NCBI GenBank assembly: GCA_014773175.1
Contig: VXCM01002780.1
Span: 62,001 to 126,000, forward strand
Reading direction: 5' to 3'
Length of the DNA stretch: 64,000 nt
DNA from: Lucifuga dentata
Lineage: Eukaryota > Chordata > Actinopteri > Ophidiiformes > Bythitidae
Part shown: positions 22,735 through 34,451 of the stretch, piece by piece
How the letters are laid out: each line of letters begins with the position of its first letter
How positions within the stretch are numbered: the first letter of the stretch is position 1
Notes under the pieces: model-generated
What the model was told of the DNA's origin: nothing
What the model saw: the letters and a program-made list of their open reading frames with translations, nothing else
Databases searched by the model: none
Program-made: the position numbers and the translations under genes

Positions 22735-23177
22735 TCTTTCCTACTTTCCAGCCATTGGTTTCAGTTCATTCTCTGTGCACTGTAAAAATCATTGTATAGA
22801 GACATACAGTGTGCTTGAAATAGTTATCCATCACAGCAAACAAAGCATCTGTTAATTTTTTGGTTGAAGTCATGTAATTGTAGCATTTCAAGATGCAGCT
22901 ACATGGAATAAAATGTAGTCTCTACCAAAGAATAAAGTCGCAGAAAAAAGCTTTTACAAAGAAATTAAAATGGCCTTGCCTTCTACAGCCACGTGTGCGT
23001 ACATATTAGCTGGTGAAAAGCTGAATTTTAAGTTGGGTGTATCACCTGAACATTTTGTTTTGAAAGATTAGAGAATTTGGCAAAATAACACAAAAACTAA
23101 AATATGGTTTCAGGTTTTGAAAAATGGTTGGCATTTTATTGGGCTCAAAAATGAAAATTACTAGTATGGTCCTTTAA
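22735..23177 (+). mobile_element. R1 MITE, copy with missing left end
   Basis: It matches the 43171-43753 element in order: GCCATTGGTTTCAGTTCATT, then a TGTAAAAATCA phrase, GAAATTAAAATGGCCTTGCC, GTATCACCTGAACATTTTGT, ACTAAAATATGGTTTCAGGT and the right end AGTATGGTCCT followed by TTAA (23174-23177). The left 110-120 bp, including the left terminal repeat, are absent. The fragment begins within about 40 bp of the Tc1 element that ends at 22696. Confidence 0.8.
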
Positions 23178-23375
23178 GCATTTATTGAACATGTTGCAGA
23201 AACACTGAGTTGGTAGTGACTGCACATACATTAATGCTTTGCCAAATGTTAATAAAGAATGCATTCTGGGCATTTATTATGTTTCCTCCAAATGGATTTT
23301 GCCAGTTGTACATAAATAACTCTTAAGAGATGGGGCTATATATAAGATCAAAAGAATGGCTTCCAGGCAAATGTC

Positions 23376-23950
23376 AGAACATGTTCCTCCTCTTTCCACT
23401 GGCTCCTGCTTGTTACCCACATTATGTCCTTGATGTTGTCTACAAAGCAGCAACCAGAACAGCACTGACCTAAGCTCTCATTCAGGTTTATGCTCCTTCT
23501 CACTCACTCCTGTCTGCTAACGAATGGTGCCTGGCGTTGCTAACAAATAGTGCCTAGTGTTGCTAACGAATGGTGCCTAGCGTTGCTCACGAATGGTGCC
23601 TGGCATTGCTCATGAATGGTGCCTGGCATTGCTAACGAATGGTGCCTGGCATTGCTCACGAATGGTACTTGGTGTTGCAAGTCTCAAGTCTCAAGCTGGA
23701 CTCTTTCATTGTCCCTCAGTGGAAATAGTTACCCAACTCCATTCGATCTACCACATCTTTCTCCGTCTTTGCAGCAATGGCTAAAGATCCATCTTTTCTG
23801 GAAACACCTTCCCACTTGACAGGCTGGAACTGTTGTGGCACTTATTCTCAATGCTTTCTCCTTTATCAGCCCCTTGCTTGTGTTGTGCTGTACCTCACTT
23901 GTACTTTGCTTTAGAGAAAAGCCAGTAAATGTAAATATATTCATGGAAGT
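23376..23950 (+). mobile_element. L2/CR1-like LINE 3' end (ORF2 C-terminus and tail)
   Basis: Patches of translation follow the C-terminal end of a fish LINE ORF2 in the right order. First come a W-L-L-L-V region and the KQQP/TAxxxYL region (23390-23470). Then follow an LPNSIRST phrase near 23736 and LKIHLFWKHLPT near 23784-23819, corresponding to the family's F-K-x-x-LKTHLFREHLPT ending. A short 3' tail ends in TGTAAATATATT. The reading frame breaks several times, so this is an inactive 5'-truncated copy. A minisatellite has expanded inside it. Confidence 0.7.
23516..23676 (+). repeat. 23-bp minisatellite, 7 units, inside a LINE
   Basis: Seven consecutive 23-bp units, consensus GCTAACGAATGGTGCCTGGC plus RTT, differ by a few substitutions (GCTMAYGAATGGTGCCTRGC). 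In related LINE copies this motif occurs once, where it encodes a SANER-like part of ORF2. The array therefore arose by tandem amplification after insertion. There are no non-repetitive spacers, which excludes a CRISPR-like array. Confidence 0.92.
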
Positions 23951-24796
23951 TTCTCCCATCTTGCTATTTGTCACACTTGTCATCTGATTGTCAGTTCCTC
24001 TGTGACGCCTCCTGACTGACATAGATGTCAGTCTTAGGATAAAAAATGAGAGGACGGTATCTTTTTACTTTTTTTAGTCATCAGTGTCACTTTTCACAGG
24101 CAACAAAAGAGACTGTTGGCAGTTCACTTGAGCCAGAACCTCACCTCCCAGTCTGCATCCACAATAACAAAGACCAGAATAAATTGGCCATTTTGTGTGA
24201 GACAGGTGGTTGAATGGTGTGTTTGGTTTATTTAGTGCAATTCTTTGTGCTTGTAGCTTGATGCTGAAAGATGGAGGATGTTTTTTTTTTTTTTTTTTTT
24301 NTTTTTTTTTTTTTTTTTTTATCACCCTGTCCAACTCAGGAAGAATAAATGCTATGGACTCCAGCAATACTCCAATACTTTGGTTTTATGTAACACATTA
24401 AAGCTGCTCTCAGTCTATACATTTGCACTTTAATATTTTTACTATAATGATTTATTATACATGAAACATATGAAATAGTTGCTGACATATTGACTCCTGA
24501 GGTAGTTTGACTTTTTTTTTTTTTTTTAAATATACTAATGGTCAATTAAGATTAGGCATGAGACAACTCAGTCCACAATAAAATGATTTGATATACAGGC
24601 TTTTCATCAAAATAACCAAACTCTACTGCATCTGTAATATAAATTTAATTTAAATGTAAATATGCTGCATTAACATAATTGAAAATGGCTAATTATCCAG
24701 GTCTAATTTACTTCGAGTCCACTTACATTTTTAAGTAATACAATTTATTAAATTTTGCCTGTAACACTTTTCTTTATTTGTTGTTCCATTATTTTA
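23951..24796. other. Unannotated DNA with T tracts
   Basis: No gene seen. It contains a poly-T with N (24281-24320) and a second T run at 24511-24527. Confidence 0.5.
24281..24320. repeat. Poly-T with single N
   Basis: T homopolymer on both sides of N at 24301; probable contig join. Confidence 0.9.
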
Positions 24797-24876
24797 TTAT
24801 AGTTTATTTTTATTTACACATCATGTGCTTAATAATTAAAATAAACACATGATGTATAAATAAAAATAAAATATAA
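24797..24876. repeat. Near-perfect hairpin, 31-bp arms
   Basis: The left arm 24797-24827 ends ACACATCATGTG and the right arm 24846-24876 begins CACATGATGTAT. The arms are complementary at all but about three positions, with an 18-bp AT-rich loop. No flanking duplication is apparent. It may be a tiny MITE or a chance AT-rich cruciform. Confidence 0.8.
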
Positions 24877-27285
24877 TCGTCTACGAAAATGATCCTGAAC
24901 TACAAAAATTCCCTTTTATAGTGAAACTAAACCAGCATCAGCAGCAACAACAAAAACTCACTGATATTCCACAGTTGCAAAATAATTAGTGCAGAACACA
25001 ACCAGCTACATTAAATTATTATCATGACAATATTTACACACCTCCCCAATTTGAATTATTTTAATAAATACTGACTCTGCTGTAATCACATTTCTCAGAA
25101 AAAACATCAGGCTCTGTAATAATCTGCTACTCAAACAGAAAACTACGAAACAAACATACTCATCAAGGTAAATCTCACTTCTAAACTAATATTCACATAC
25201 CCTTCATACTAAATTTTAAATGAGCCCCCTAAAATGTTTCGTAATCATGGAAGCCATCGTGAATACATGAAGTACTTATTTTGGGTTTGAACTAAAAATG
25301 GTGGTGAAAACTTTGTAAAAGGGTCATGCTGTCACGTGTATGTCCTGCTGAGGTAATGACCTTCCACTGCAAACAGACAGGCAGATCCCAGTGACAAACA
25401 TTTCCATGTTTACCCTGCAAGCTGAGCAGCTGCGATAATCCTCTTCTCTGCCTTTATCATCTAAACAAGTAACAGCATATACATACATTACTGACAGCCA
25501 TGGTGGATGTAGGTATGAAATTATTGATAGTGGCTTATTTTACCATTTGTCCTCCTCTGGGGATGTCAGAGGTCATCTCCAGAGGATTGTGGGGACTGGT
25601 GCAGATTGATTGTTCATCTTGTGCACAAGGGCACAGACATCCGGGGGGAAAAAAAATTGAAATCCTGACCATGAATTATGAATTTGTTCCCACGCTTTAT
25701 AAATACTTGTGCACATTGTATTATTCACTCCCTTGTTTTAGTTCAGTTGGGCAACATTTTACCAATGTGTTCCCTGATTTTAGTTAAATTGTGGCTATGT
25801 TTGATCAATTCCTTCCCTTGTTTTAGGTAAATGTGAATGTTTCAGAAGTTCATTAATTTTTTTTATTACTGTTTCTCCCACTTGAGAAAACTCCAATCAA
25901 GCCAGCTTCCTATCTCACTTTTAAAGACAAGCCAGTTGCACCTAGAAACTGCTTTTACTGAACTTTACTGCAACTGCTTTGAAACAGCCGAAGACTGTTG
26001 GAAGCAATTACAGTATGTGCAAGTACATTATTATTTTGTCACAATCAACAATAAAATGTTCTAGAAAAAGACATAGATTTATGGAAAACACTTATGGGCT
26101 TCAAGAGTATGCTAATTTTGAAAAAATGATATTCAGCATTTCAATTTTGAGTAGACATATAAAGTGCCTATCATATTTGATATACCCAAACTGAAATGTC
26201 CATAAGTTGTTGATGAACCTAATTGTTGGTATCAGCACATCCAAAACTATAAGCACACACACACACATTATGGACTATTTTAACTGCAGCATTTTTTAAA
26301 ATGAACAAACTAGTGCAACGTGGCCACTAGTAATACAAAGAAACAAACTGGTAAAACATAGCCACATTTAATTAAAATGAGAGAACAAATTTAATTGAAA
26401 CAAGGGAATGAACAATAAAACATGCACATGTATTAACAGTGTGGGAACGAAATCACAATTCGTAGCCCCAATATAATTTTCTTTCCCGCGGCTGTCATAG
26501 GAGGTGCTGCACACAGTGACTGTCAGTCGATAACCTGAGTCCAGAAGTGCTTTTTGACCAAAAGTCCTGAACTAAATTCCTTGCTCACAATTCCACTGCA
26601 ATTCAAACATCATAAATATTATGGAAAGTAGAGCAAGTGTTGTACAGCATGACAGCTATGACATTTTCACATTACAAACACACAACTCATATTCTGGATG
26701 ACGGTTCCTCACCCTGAGAGATCACTCTACTGTCTAATGTCTCCAACAAAGACATTGCAGACACTACTGGAGTTAAGCGGAATAGTGTCGTACCACTTCT
26801 AAGTCTGTCAGAGCTGCTTTGATTATTGTGATCATTTGATATTTTGTGTCTCGTGTCATTTTTAAATGATTTTCTCAGCACTGCTTCACATTATGGGAAA
26901 TTCAGAGTTCTGATAGACGTAGCAAGAATCTTTTGTTTCTATACCGTAATGGGTCTTGGTTCCTTGGTACAAATTAAAGAACAGTTCCTGAGATTGTGAA
27001 ACAGTTTACTGCAGTGCAAAAAGCCTACAAGTTTTTTATTTTTATTTTTCTGTGCTAGGCTCCAAACTTATCAATCCTCGTACACCACAGTAAAAACAGT
27101 CAGAATACATTTGACATCTGACTTCCAAATATTCGATTACCACAAAATATTCCATTACCACCCGGTCTGTTACCCTCTCTCATCAAAAAAGCTCATTTTC
27201 AGTGAAGCATCTAAGGAAAACTAGTTCATATTTAAAAGCCTGTGAACCACTGCACGAGAGGGAGCAGCCATATGGCTCAGATCAA
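24877..27285. other. Unannotated AT-rich DNA
   Basis: No gene, transposon terminus or long repeat recognised. Open frames are short and lack similarity. Confidence 0.5.
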
Positions 27286-27289
27286 AACC

Positions 27290-27415
27290 TCCCCTCCACT
27301 GAAAAGAAAACTCTGCTAATTAAACGTTTCCCGATTAATTCAGCCGCTCTAATTAGACAGGAATTTATTCCATATTAATATCTCACTATGTCAGCAGAAA
27401 CTCAGCCTGGGCCAC
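27290..27415. promoter_or_regulatory. Candidate conserved enhancer block with TAAT cores
   Basis: Within about 60 bp there are CTAATTAAAC, GATTAATTC, CTAATTAGAC and ATATTAATAT, that is, four homeodomain-type TAAT/ATTA sites set in otherwise complex, non-repetitive sequence. The composition is typical of vertebrate developmental conserved non-coding elements. No conservation data can be seen from one sequence, so this is a guess from motif density. Confidence 0.3.
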
Positions 27416-27468
27416 AAGAGAACAGAGAATACAACTTCTTTTCACCAGACTGCCCCACTGCACTAGTG

Positions 27469-27475
27469 CACGCGC

Positions 27476-27525
<50 letters not shown>
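27469..27525. repeat. (CA)n microsatellite
   Basis: A CGCGCACACG start followed by a pure CA tract of about 45 bp. Confidence 0.97.
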
Positions 27526-27526
<1 letters not shown>

Positions 27527-27528
<2 letters not shown>

Positions 27529-29315
27529 GTTTCACTTGTGTAATCATTTATATTTTCATATTGAGCTAATTCCTGGCCAACTGGTTTTGAAGGACGGAAA
27601 GTCAGAAGACAAAAGTTGATTGAAGGCCAAAGTGAAAAGCTTCCAAAATTAGATGTACATCATCATAAAATCAGAAGTGATTGCAAATGTGAAAATAAAG
27701 CACATTGAGGTGTAAGTCAATCAAGTCAAAAAAAAATGGTTTTCAGGATAAAATCAACTGTAGTTTATATTTTATTTTATTACAAATTTCAGAAAAACCT
27801 GTTTCTTTCTTTCTAAAAAAAACGAGAGAGATACATGTTGTGAATGAATCTTCTCTTTTCCTCTCTAAATTTATTTCTTAGAGCCTTAACATGTAACTGT
27901 GACAAAGCTTTTATTTGTCAGACACACATAACCTTTCCCAGCTGGGAGAAGAAACTTCATTTGTAATTTGTCCAGACTCAATATCCAATACTTATTCAAA
28001 TAAGAATTATTTTAAATGAGACACATGATTAATATTCTTATTATGTTGCGGGCCAATGTGACAGATTTCTGCTTTCTGTTAAGCTTTTGTAATACTCTAT
28101 GAAATTCAGTTACTTTTTTCTGATTTTTTTCTAATCAACATCAGCATGTGTAGACTTTAGATACAGTGATATGCTGTTAAGTGTCAGTGGAGATTTTTGC
28201 ATAGAAGAATTTTGACCTCAATCTTAATATTGAATGTTGGTATGTTTGACAATAAACTTCGGAAGAGCAAGAAGGCGGCATTATCTTTCATTCTGGCCCG
28301 TGACAGTGATGAGTAGAAAGCCTTTGATGATCCAGACTTTCAATTTTCCTCTGAAAAGGATTCAGAGGAGGAGAGCTCTGCAGTAACCAGGGGCCATGGG
28401 ATTCTAAATATAATTACTGAATGGTCACCATCGCTATAAAAAGCTGCGGCAGACTATTGGCTTCATGTGTGCATTCTTACTAGGACATGATGTGGAAGGA
28501 AGCAGATGGACCCGAAACTGTCCATCTGCATGTCCTGGCATTCGTCTTTCTTGCACTTTCATAATGACCACACAGGACTACCACATCTGTTTCTCTGTGA
28601 TTTATGAACTGTGTGATCCAGGACAACTGTTGCAGCATGGGAATCTCTTTAGCTCCGTTTTGTCAATCCAGATTGTCACTTCTTGGTTTGGTCTTCTTTC
28701 TAGCCTTCACATATTGGTCGCATAGTTGGCAGCCATTTGAGAGTCTTTATGATCCCTCAAAGAGGACTCATATGCCTGTACTTCCTCTCCTCCTCTGCCA
28801 GTCGCTTAGCAAAGTTATTTGGATTTTATTTTATTTTATTTTTTTTACCATCTCTCCCTTGGTTCTCTTGGTTCCTCAAATGTACAAAACCTGACTCTTT
28901 TTTAAAAATCTGCTACTAGTCTAGTTTTCTAATCTTCATGTTACTTCAGATGCATTGGAAATGCAAACAAACAATGCTCTGAAGGATATTTAAAGACTAT
29001 TGGGTGGAAAAGTCCCATACTGTAAAAGGTAAGTTGAAGCTCCTCTGTGAGACATTGGCCTCAGCCTTCCTGAAACAAGACGCAATCGTAGTCACAAGCG
29101 CAAACATGGCAGCGAGTGAGACACAAGCTCAATCCTGGATGAATGAAATATAGGGAGTCGGCTGGTGGAGTCTGGGAGAAATTCTCACATCCTCTCATTC
29201 CCTTTAAAAGCAGCAAACCATCCTCCTTTGTGGACAAAACTATTTCTGAGAGATGCTGAGTCCCTGTTTGTGTTTCTGCAACATATTTAGCATATTTAAA
29301 CAAGCGCACCCATTC
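27527..29315. other. Unannotated DNA
   Basis: No gene or clear repeat recognised. Overlapping open frames at 28465-28919 have no family similarity and start at non-conserved codons. Confidence 0.5.
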
Positions 29316-29545
29316 TATGCATTATTTTATGACACAATCTTGGCCGATTGAGGCACGGAGCGTGTCAAAATATGACCCAGGCCCCACGCCAAGCCTTCCT
29401 GGAAAATTACAGCACAGCCAGAATCTGTTGCCAGCTGCAGCTGATCCGTGGCTTAATATGAAGTTCATGCAAAAATATGCAAACTATAGAACATTATTTT
29501 GGTTGAGCTCATGAATATTTAAAAAGCTTGCATCCAAGCCTTCGT
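29316..29545. promoter_or_regulatory. Candidate conserved regulatory block with paired POU-type sites
   Basis: Two ATGCAAA octamer halves lie at 29467-29473 and 29477-29483, exactly 10 bp apart, within complex non-repetitive sequence. GGCTTAATATGAAG lies just upstream and CATGAATATTTAAA downstream. Spacing of one helical turn and the low repeat content are compatible with an enhancer. Evidence is motif-based only. Confidence 0.28.
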
Positions 29546-30236
29546 TATAGAGAGCAAAATATCGGGATCTGTAAAGACTATTGTAGTTGTTTTCAATATG
29601 CATTGAAAAATGAATATTTAATGTCTGCAAACTAAAAACTGCAAAATGTAACCACCAGATGTCAGCGGATATGCCAACCTGGAATGATAATCACGAGCAT
29701 AAATGGATTGTAGTTTTACCCAATCATTTTGTATGACAGAAAGCTGAATGTGTCAATCTGCGTTTCATAACCAGCTGTTATTTCACATCCATCTGTTTAA
29801 ATAGTTATGAGGCTGCAGTGGAGCTGGCAGCTCTCACAATAAACTTTGACAGAAGGTTCACAATGATTTGAGTTCGGCGTAAACAAACTCAAATTGTCTT
29901 TTGAAGCCCTCATGTCAACATCTCAAACTTCTATTGATTATTTTCTCGATGTGTGTGGATTTATTTCTTTTCTTTCTTGGTTCTCAAGAGCTATAATTAA
30001 GAAGTTAAACTGAATAGAAAAAAATATATACTGGTAGAAAAATCCACTTTTACGGAAACTCAAAGTGAGTTTGGGGAAAAATGTCTGAGGTTCGGCTGAG
30101 AGAAACCAGGTCACAGAATGAAGTTCTGACCACTGAAGCCCAAAATTAAAGCACATGGTGGAACAGTGTGGGAGCAGCTTATTTCATGGACTAGCAGCAG
30201 ACAGCTTCAGGACTTCTTCATGACTGGAGAGCATGC

Positions 30237-30267
<31 letters not shown>

Positions 30268-30647
30268 TCCTGTGAGTGGGCAAGAGAAAATGTGTGATTT
30301 CAAGCTGTTTCCACCTACCTTTTCCCTCACATTTCCATCTGTCACACTCTGCTTGGTTGTTGTGGAAGAAAGTATATATCAGTCAACACCAGTTACAGAG
30401 AATTCAATTGTTATCAGGTTCACACCTGTCCAACAAAATCTGCTTCAACTACAAACTGACCGTGACAACAGCAGAGATTAAAATCCCCGTGCAGCCAGAG
30501 CCCTTTGTTTCACTTTGGCTTTGCATTTACTAATCTGTATATCCCCATAATTTAAACTCTTAAAAGCCCCTGAATTTTTATATTCAAATTATAGTAGAAT
30601 GTGCTAGAATAAGTAGTTTTAAGAGGTAAAACAAATTAATTTATTCC
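29546..30647. other. Unannotated DNA
   Basis: No gene seen. It contains the (TG)n tract at 30241. Confidence 0.5.
30241..30267. repeat. (TG)13 microsatellite
   Basis: Pure TG tract of 27 bp. Confidence 0.97.
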
Positions 30648-30830
30648 TTAAATGGACATTTTATACCACTTTCCATGTTCATATTTTCTTTTAGGGCTCT
30701 ATTTTGATTCCTTTGCAATGCTTTGATGTGCAAACATAGTCCATTTCTACTCTCCCTTGTCATCATCGCTGTGCAAACTGAATGAAACCCTGCTACTACT
30801 CATATTTTTTATCTTCCTTTTTTACTTATG
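30648..30830 (+). mobile_element. R2 MITE, left-end fragment
   Basis: It starts TTAA-ATGGACATTTTATACC and continues CCATGTTCATATTTTCTTTT and GGCTCTATTTTGATTCCTTT, parallel to TTAA-AGGAGACATGTTATAC, TTCATGTTCATATTTTCATT and GATCTATTTTGAAACCTTTG in the complete copy at 59016-59489. Similarity fades after about 180 bp. A poly-A run follows at 30880-30898. Confidence 0.7.
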
Positions 30831-33010
30831 TTGACACCTGCACCAAGAGAAACTCCTTATACACCTTGTACTTGCCTAAAAAAAAAAAAAAAAAAAAAGT
30901 AATTTTGATTCTGATTTGTGCAGATTATGCTTACTGCACACACACCTAAACTGATGTATTGATCATCACCTTCCTCAGTCTTCAGCAGGAGAACTTGACA
31001 AGTGGCCAGAAGATTAAGCTTCACATTTCCACTTGACTAACATTCATTTAACATCCATTCATGTAACTCAAGCACCTGTCCCCTCATTTTATGAATAAAG
31101 GGACAACTGAGGCATCAAGATTCAAGGGAGCCTGAGTTCATGTTAAATTCATAATTAAAAATTAGAGTAGATTAAGGCATTTTAACTATTCAATTAATTT
31201 ATTTGTTAGGAATTGGCTTTGGTATTTTTTTTTAACAACCTTTAAAAAAATTATCATTAATGCAAGCCATTTTTCACAGCAAAATTCCAGCTGTAATTCT
31301 GCATTTTTTTTTTGGTTGAAGGTCTACAGCCATGCCTCCTAACTAGATTGAAACTTTCCCTCCAGTATCTATTTTTACATGTTGTGAGTCATTCCTACAA
31401 AAATTAAAATAAGCTGCTGGGACTGCACAGTTTCAGCTGAATCATTTGCTGCAGTAAATTTGTAAGGTTAGATCAGCCGTTTCACATTATTTCACAAATG
31501 TTCCTTTCTTTTCAGCACAGAAAAGGGAACAATCAATCAAACCTTGCACCATTTACCATGCTGCAGTTATTGGCTAGTTTTACCCTGAGGTTTTATAAGT
31601 TAATACAACCGCCCTGATTTCATTCCCTAAACTCCTACATGCACTGTAAGAAGCCTTATAAGTGGTTTAATCTAAAAGAGAAGCTGACTGCGCAGTATAT
31701 CCAATCAATCTCCGAGGCAAATGCTTTGTTTCATTCAGCTATTCCACTCAGTTTTGTTGACCTTGCAGCATGCATGTCGCCGTCATTTTCTGCCTTTCAC
31801 TTTCACTTTACAATTTCATGTCCAATTTTTCATTGTTACTTCCTACAACTTTCACCCAGCCAGTAATCTTCAAATGGAAGGAGCTCAAAATGCCTTTGCT
31901 GTTCAAACAGCACTTCTGAAGGTAGAAAATCACTTAAGATTAAAAAGACGTCCTGTTTAATAGATCATTATCCCACTCTTTATATGTCTTGTTCTGTTTT
32001 AATGAAAGACAACCAAGGATGGATCCTGTGTAAAATACAGAATAATTAAAGATTCCTTTTCTGCTATTGAAGGAAAAAAGGTGTAATGAAAGAAAATTAA
32101 CCTATTAATGCATGCTCCAAGCTGGCTATGATTTATAAAGGGGAAATTGCGTGAGTAAAACACAGGGTTTTACAGATCTGAATATTTTTGTGTGTACACC
32201 ATTTTCCTGTTTTGAGTGTACGTAAATTTAGTATGGATTCCACTCACTGTTTTACAAATGAGGCCCCAGGAATGAGTAACTTTGTGAGGACGAAAATTTC
32301 ATTCTCATGGTCAAAGGGCCACACATTAAATAAAACAAAAATCTCTGTGAACTCAGTATATACATTGAGTTTGAAAATAAGGGAGATTTTTGGGGACTGT
32401 ACTTGGGTGCAGTAATGGAGTAAATGTTGCTTTCCACCTCAACTCATTCAAGTCAGCGAATCTCAGTGACTTTCAGAGCAAAACATTGAGCTGTCAAGCT
32501 CTTATTTCAGCATTTCTCTGCAGATAAAACCAAGCAATTCATCAGTCTGAGTCCTCACAAAGGAAAAACGGTGATATTAGCTTAGCAAAGAAGCAGCAAA
32601 ACATGGGGACAAAGTGGAAATAAAGGCAGGAAAAAAAAAAAAAGGTTTGTAAGTAGGTCCGCTTTTTTTAGCAGGTAATCATTCTTGGGAGGAAGTTATG
32701 TGTCACTGTGTGGCACCGGGTCGATTGCTGGGCAAACTTCAACATGAAAAAATGTGGTAAGAAATCCCATGGAGTTTATCCTTCTTCCCCAATGGGAAAT
32801 CACACTCAAGTGTATCTGGCCTCTTTCTTAAATCTAGCCTTTCCTTCCTCTAGCTTCACGTTAGACATGTTTGTCACTGGATTAAGGCACTTCAGCCTCA
32901 GAATCCTCTTCAGAACCCCTGTGAAAATTAATTCCAGAGTTCACAGCTGAAATGATAAATGTTATACCTAAGCAATATGAAGCATCTTAAAGGCTTTTTT
33001 TAGAAAGTAT

Positions 33011-33045
<35 letters not shown>

Positions 33046-33394
33046 NAAAAAAAAAAAAGACTGTCACGGCACATGAAAAGATTTTCTGGTGATATTAGAA
33101 TAATTGCTTATTTTATCAATTGTTGTCACAATGTTGCTCAAATCTTTGTGAAAAAAAAAAATTCCAAGAAATCCTCTTTATATATTCAGAAAACTTACCT
33201 ACAGTAGTGGGGAATAACTCCCTTCTTAAAAATATGCTTGTTTGCAGCCAAATCATGCTTAAAATCATTTTGTTAAAATCTGTGTCGTAAAGCAGAGAAT
33301 CAAAAAGTGCAGCCGAAGTGTATTTTTGCATACAAAATCCATCGAGGTGCCCAAAGATGCTGTGAGTTTATTCATGGTCAGACTTTGTGTCTTT
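30831..33394. other. Unannotated AT-rich DNA
   Basis: No gene or classified repeat seen apart from homopolymers. The stretch 32640-32960 is less simple than its surroundings but no motif stands out. Confidence 0.5.
33015..33058. repeat. Poly-A with single N
   Basis: A homopolymer either side of N at 33046. Confidence 0.9.
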
Positions 33395-33604
33395 GACTCC
33401 TGATGATGTCACTGGGGCTACAGGCAGAGGACTCAAAATGCAGACCAACTGACAAATAAAGTACAAAAACAGTCTTTACTGTGAAAAAACGATGGGGCAG
33501 GCAGATGATAGCCAGATAACTAATAAGTCCTATGGAGGTCAGGCAATGGTGACCTGAAGATTAGAGAGGCGAGGAGGGGTGAATGAGCCATGCCTGTCCT
33601 CCCT

Positions 33605-33798
33605 CATTATCACCACTGAGGCCCCCTTGAGCAAGGTACCTAATCCCCAAACGCTCCAGTGGCCAGCAGAAAAGTCTGTGGTTGTACTGAACAGCTTCCA
33701 GGTGTGAATATGTGTGTAAGTGTTTGAGCCCAGTGTTCCTGCAAAAGAGCATTCAATAATCTGTGAATTATTCCCAAATAAAGGTTTAAAAAAAAAAA
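33605..33798 (+). repeat. R5 retroposon-like repeat, copy 2, with A tail
   Basis: It runs from ATTATCACCACTGAGGCCCC through TTGAGCAAGGTACC and TGTGGTTGTACTGA to AATAAAGGTTT and a poly-A tail (33788-33798). It aligns with 12046-12240. A 3' A tail and a polyadenylation-like signal suggest retroposition. Internal polymerase III boxes were not recognised. Confidence 0.6.
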
Positions 33799-33925
33799 GT
33801 CACAGGAAATCAATAGCAATTACAGCAGGAAGGCAGACATGCTATGCTAACAAACCCAAAAAGGGCTAAAGCAGGTAATCAGCAACCAGAGAGCAGGAAC
33901 GAAGGAAACTAGCCGGTATATATAT

Positions 33926-34084
33926 ATGTCTGGTGCGTTCCAAGTTCTTATTTGATCGCTCCTCAGTTCCTTAGTCCTTGCTTCTTTTCCTTGCGTCTTC
34001 AGTGGGCGGGACTAAGACACAAGGAAAAGACGCAAGTGAGGGAAACGTGGAAACGAAATAAGAACTTGGAACACCACTAGACAT
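33926..34084. mobile_element. Short palindromic MITE
   Basis: The left end reads ATGTCTGGTGCGTTCCAAGT and the right end, on the other strand, ATGTCTAGTGGTGTTCCAAG, continuing TTCTTATTT in both. A second inner pair, CTTTTCCTTGCGTCTT against CTTGCGTCTTTTCCTTG, lets almost the whole 159 bp fold back. There is no coding capacity. No target duplication separate from the palindrome is visible, so the superfamily is unassigned. Confidence 0.75.
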
Positions 34085-34451
34085 GCGGCTGATTAGGGAA
34101 ACAGGAACAGATAAGGCAGTCAGGTGACTGCATAGAGGAAGAAAACTCAGGGATGACGGCTGGTAGACAATTAGTGAACTGCAGTCTCATGACAGAGGAA
34201 GACATTTGTTGTATTTATGATAGCTGGGCGGTTGTGCATAGGCTTGCAGTTCATTTAAACTGTGGTATGAGTACTAATATTGGTACTTGAAGCACCACCT
34301 GGTGGTACTCCAAAAATACTGTACTCTACGTGTCTGCAGAGATTCAAAACAATTGACATCTATGGAAATTCTACAATTGTGGCAATGGATTGACATGTAA
34401 AATGGATTTCATTAACTTTTTTTATGTGAGTTGGTGGCTTGTTGGTAAGTT

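Larger units (their letters stand above)
33400..34200. mobile_element. Purine-rich interspersed repeat carrying nested insertions
   Basis: GGACTCAAAATGCAGACCAA, AAAGTACAAAAACAGTCTTT, GGGGCAGGCAGATGAT, CAGCAGGAAGGCAGACA, CTGATTAGGGAAACAGGAAC and CAGTCAGGTGACTGCA occur in the order of a common purine-rich fish repeat whose class I cannot name securely. The copy is split by an R5 retroposon (33605-33798) and by a short MITE (33926-34084), so it is older than both. No coding capacity is seen. Confidence 0.5.

Noticed and set aside
23516..23676. Possible CRISPR-like array
   Set aside because: The 23-bp units are contiguous with no spacers, and the host sequence is a eukaryotic LINE.
28465..28919. 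Three overlapping plus-strand frames
   Set aside because: They overlap each other in different frames, show no similarity and have no exon-like boundaries.
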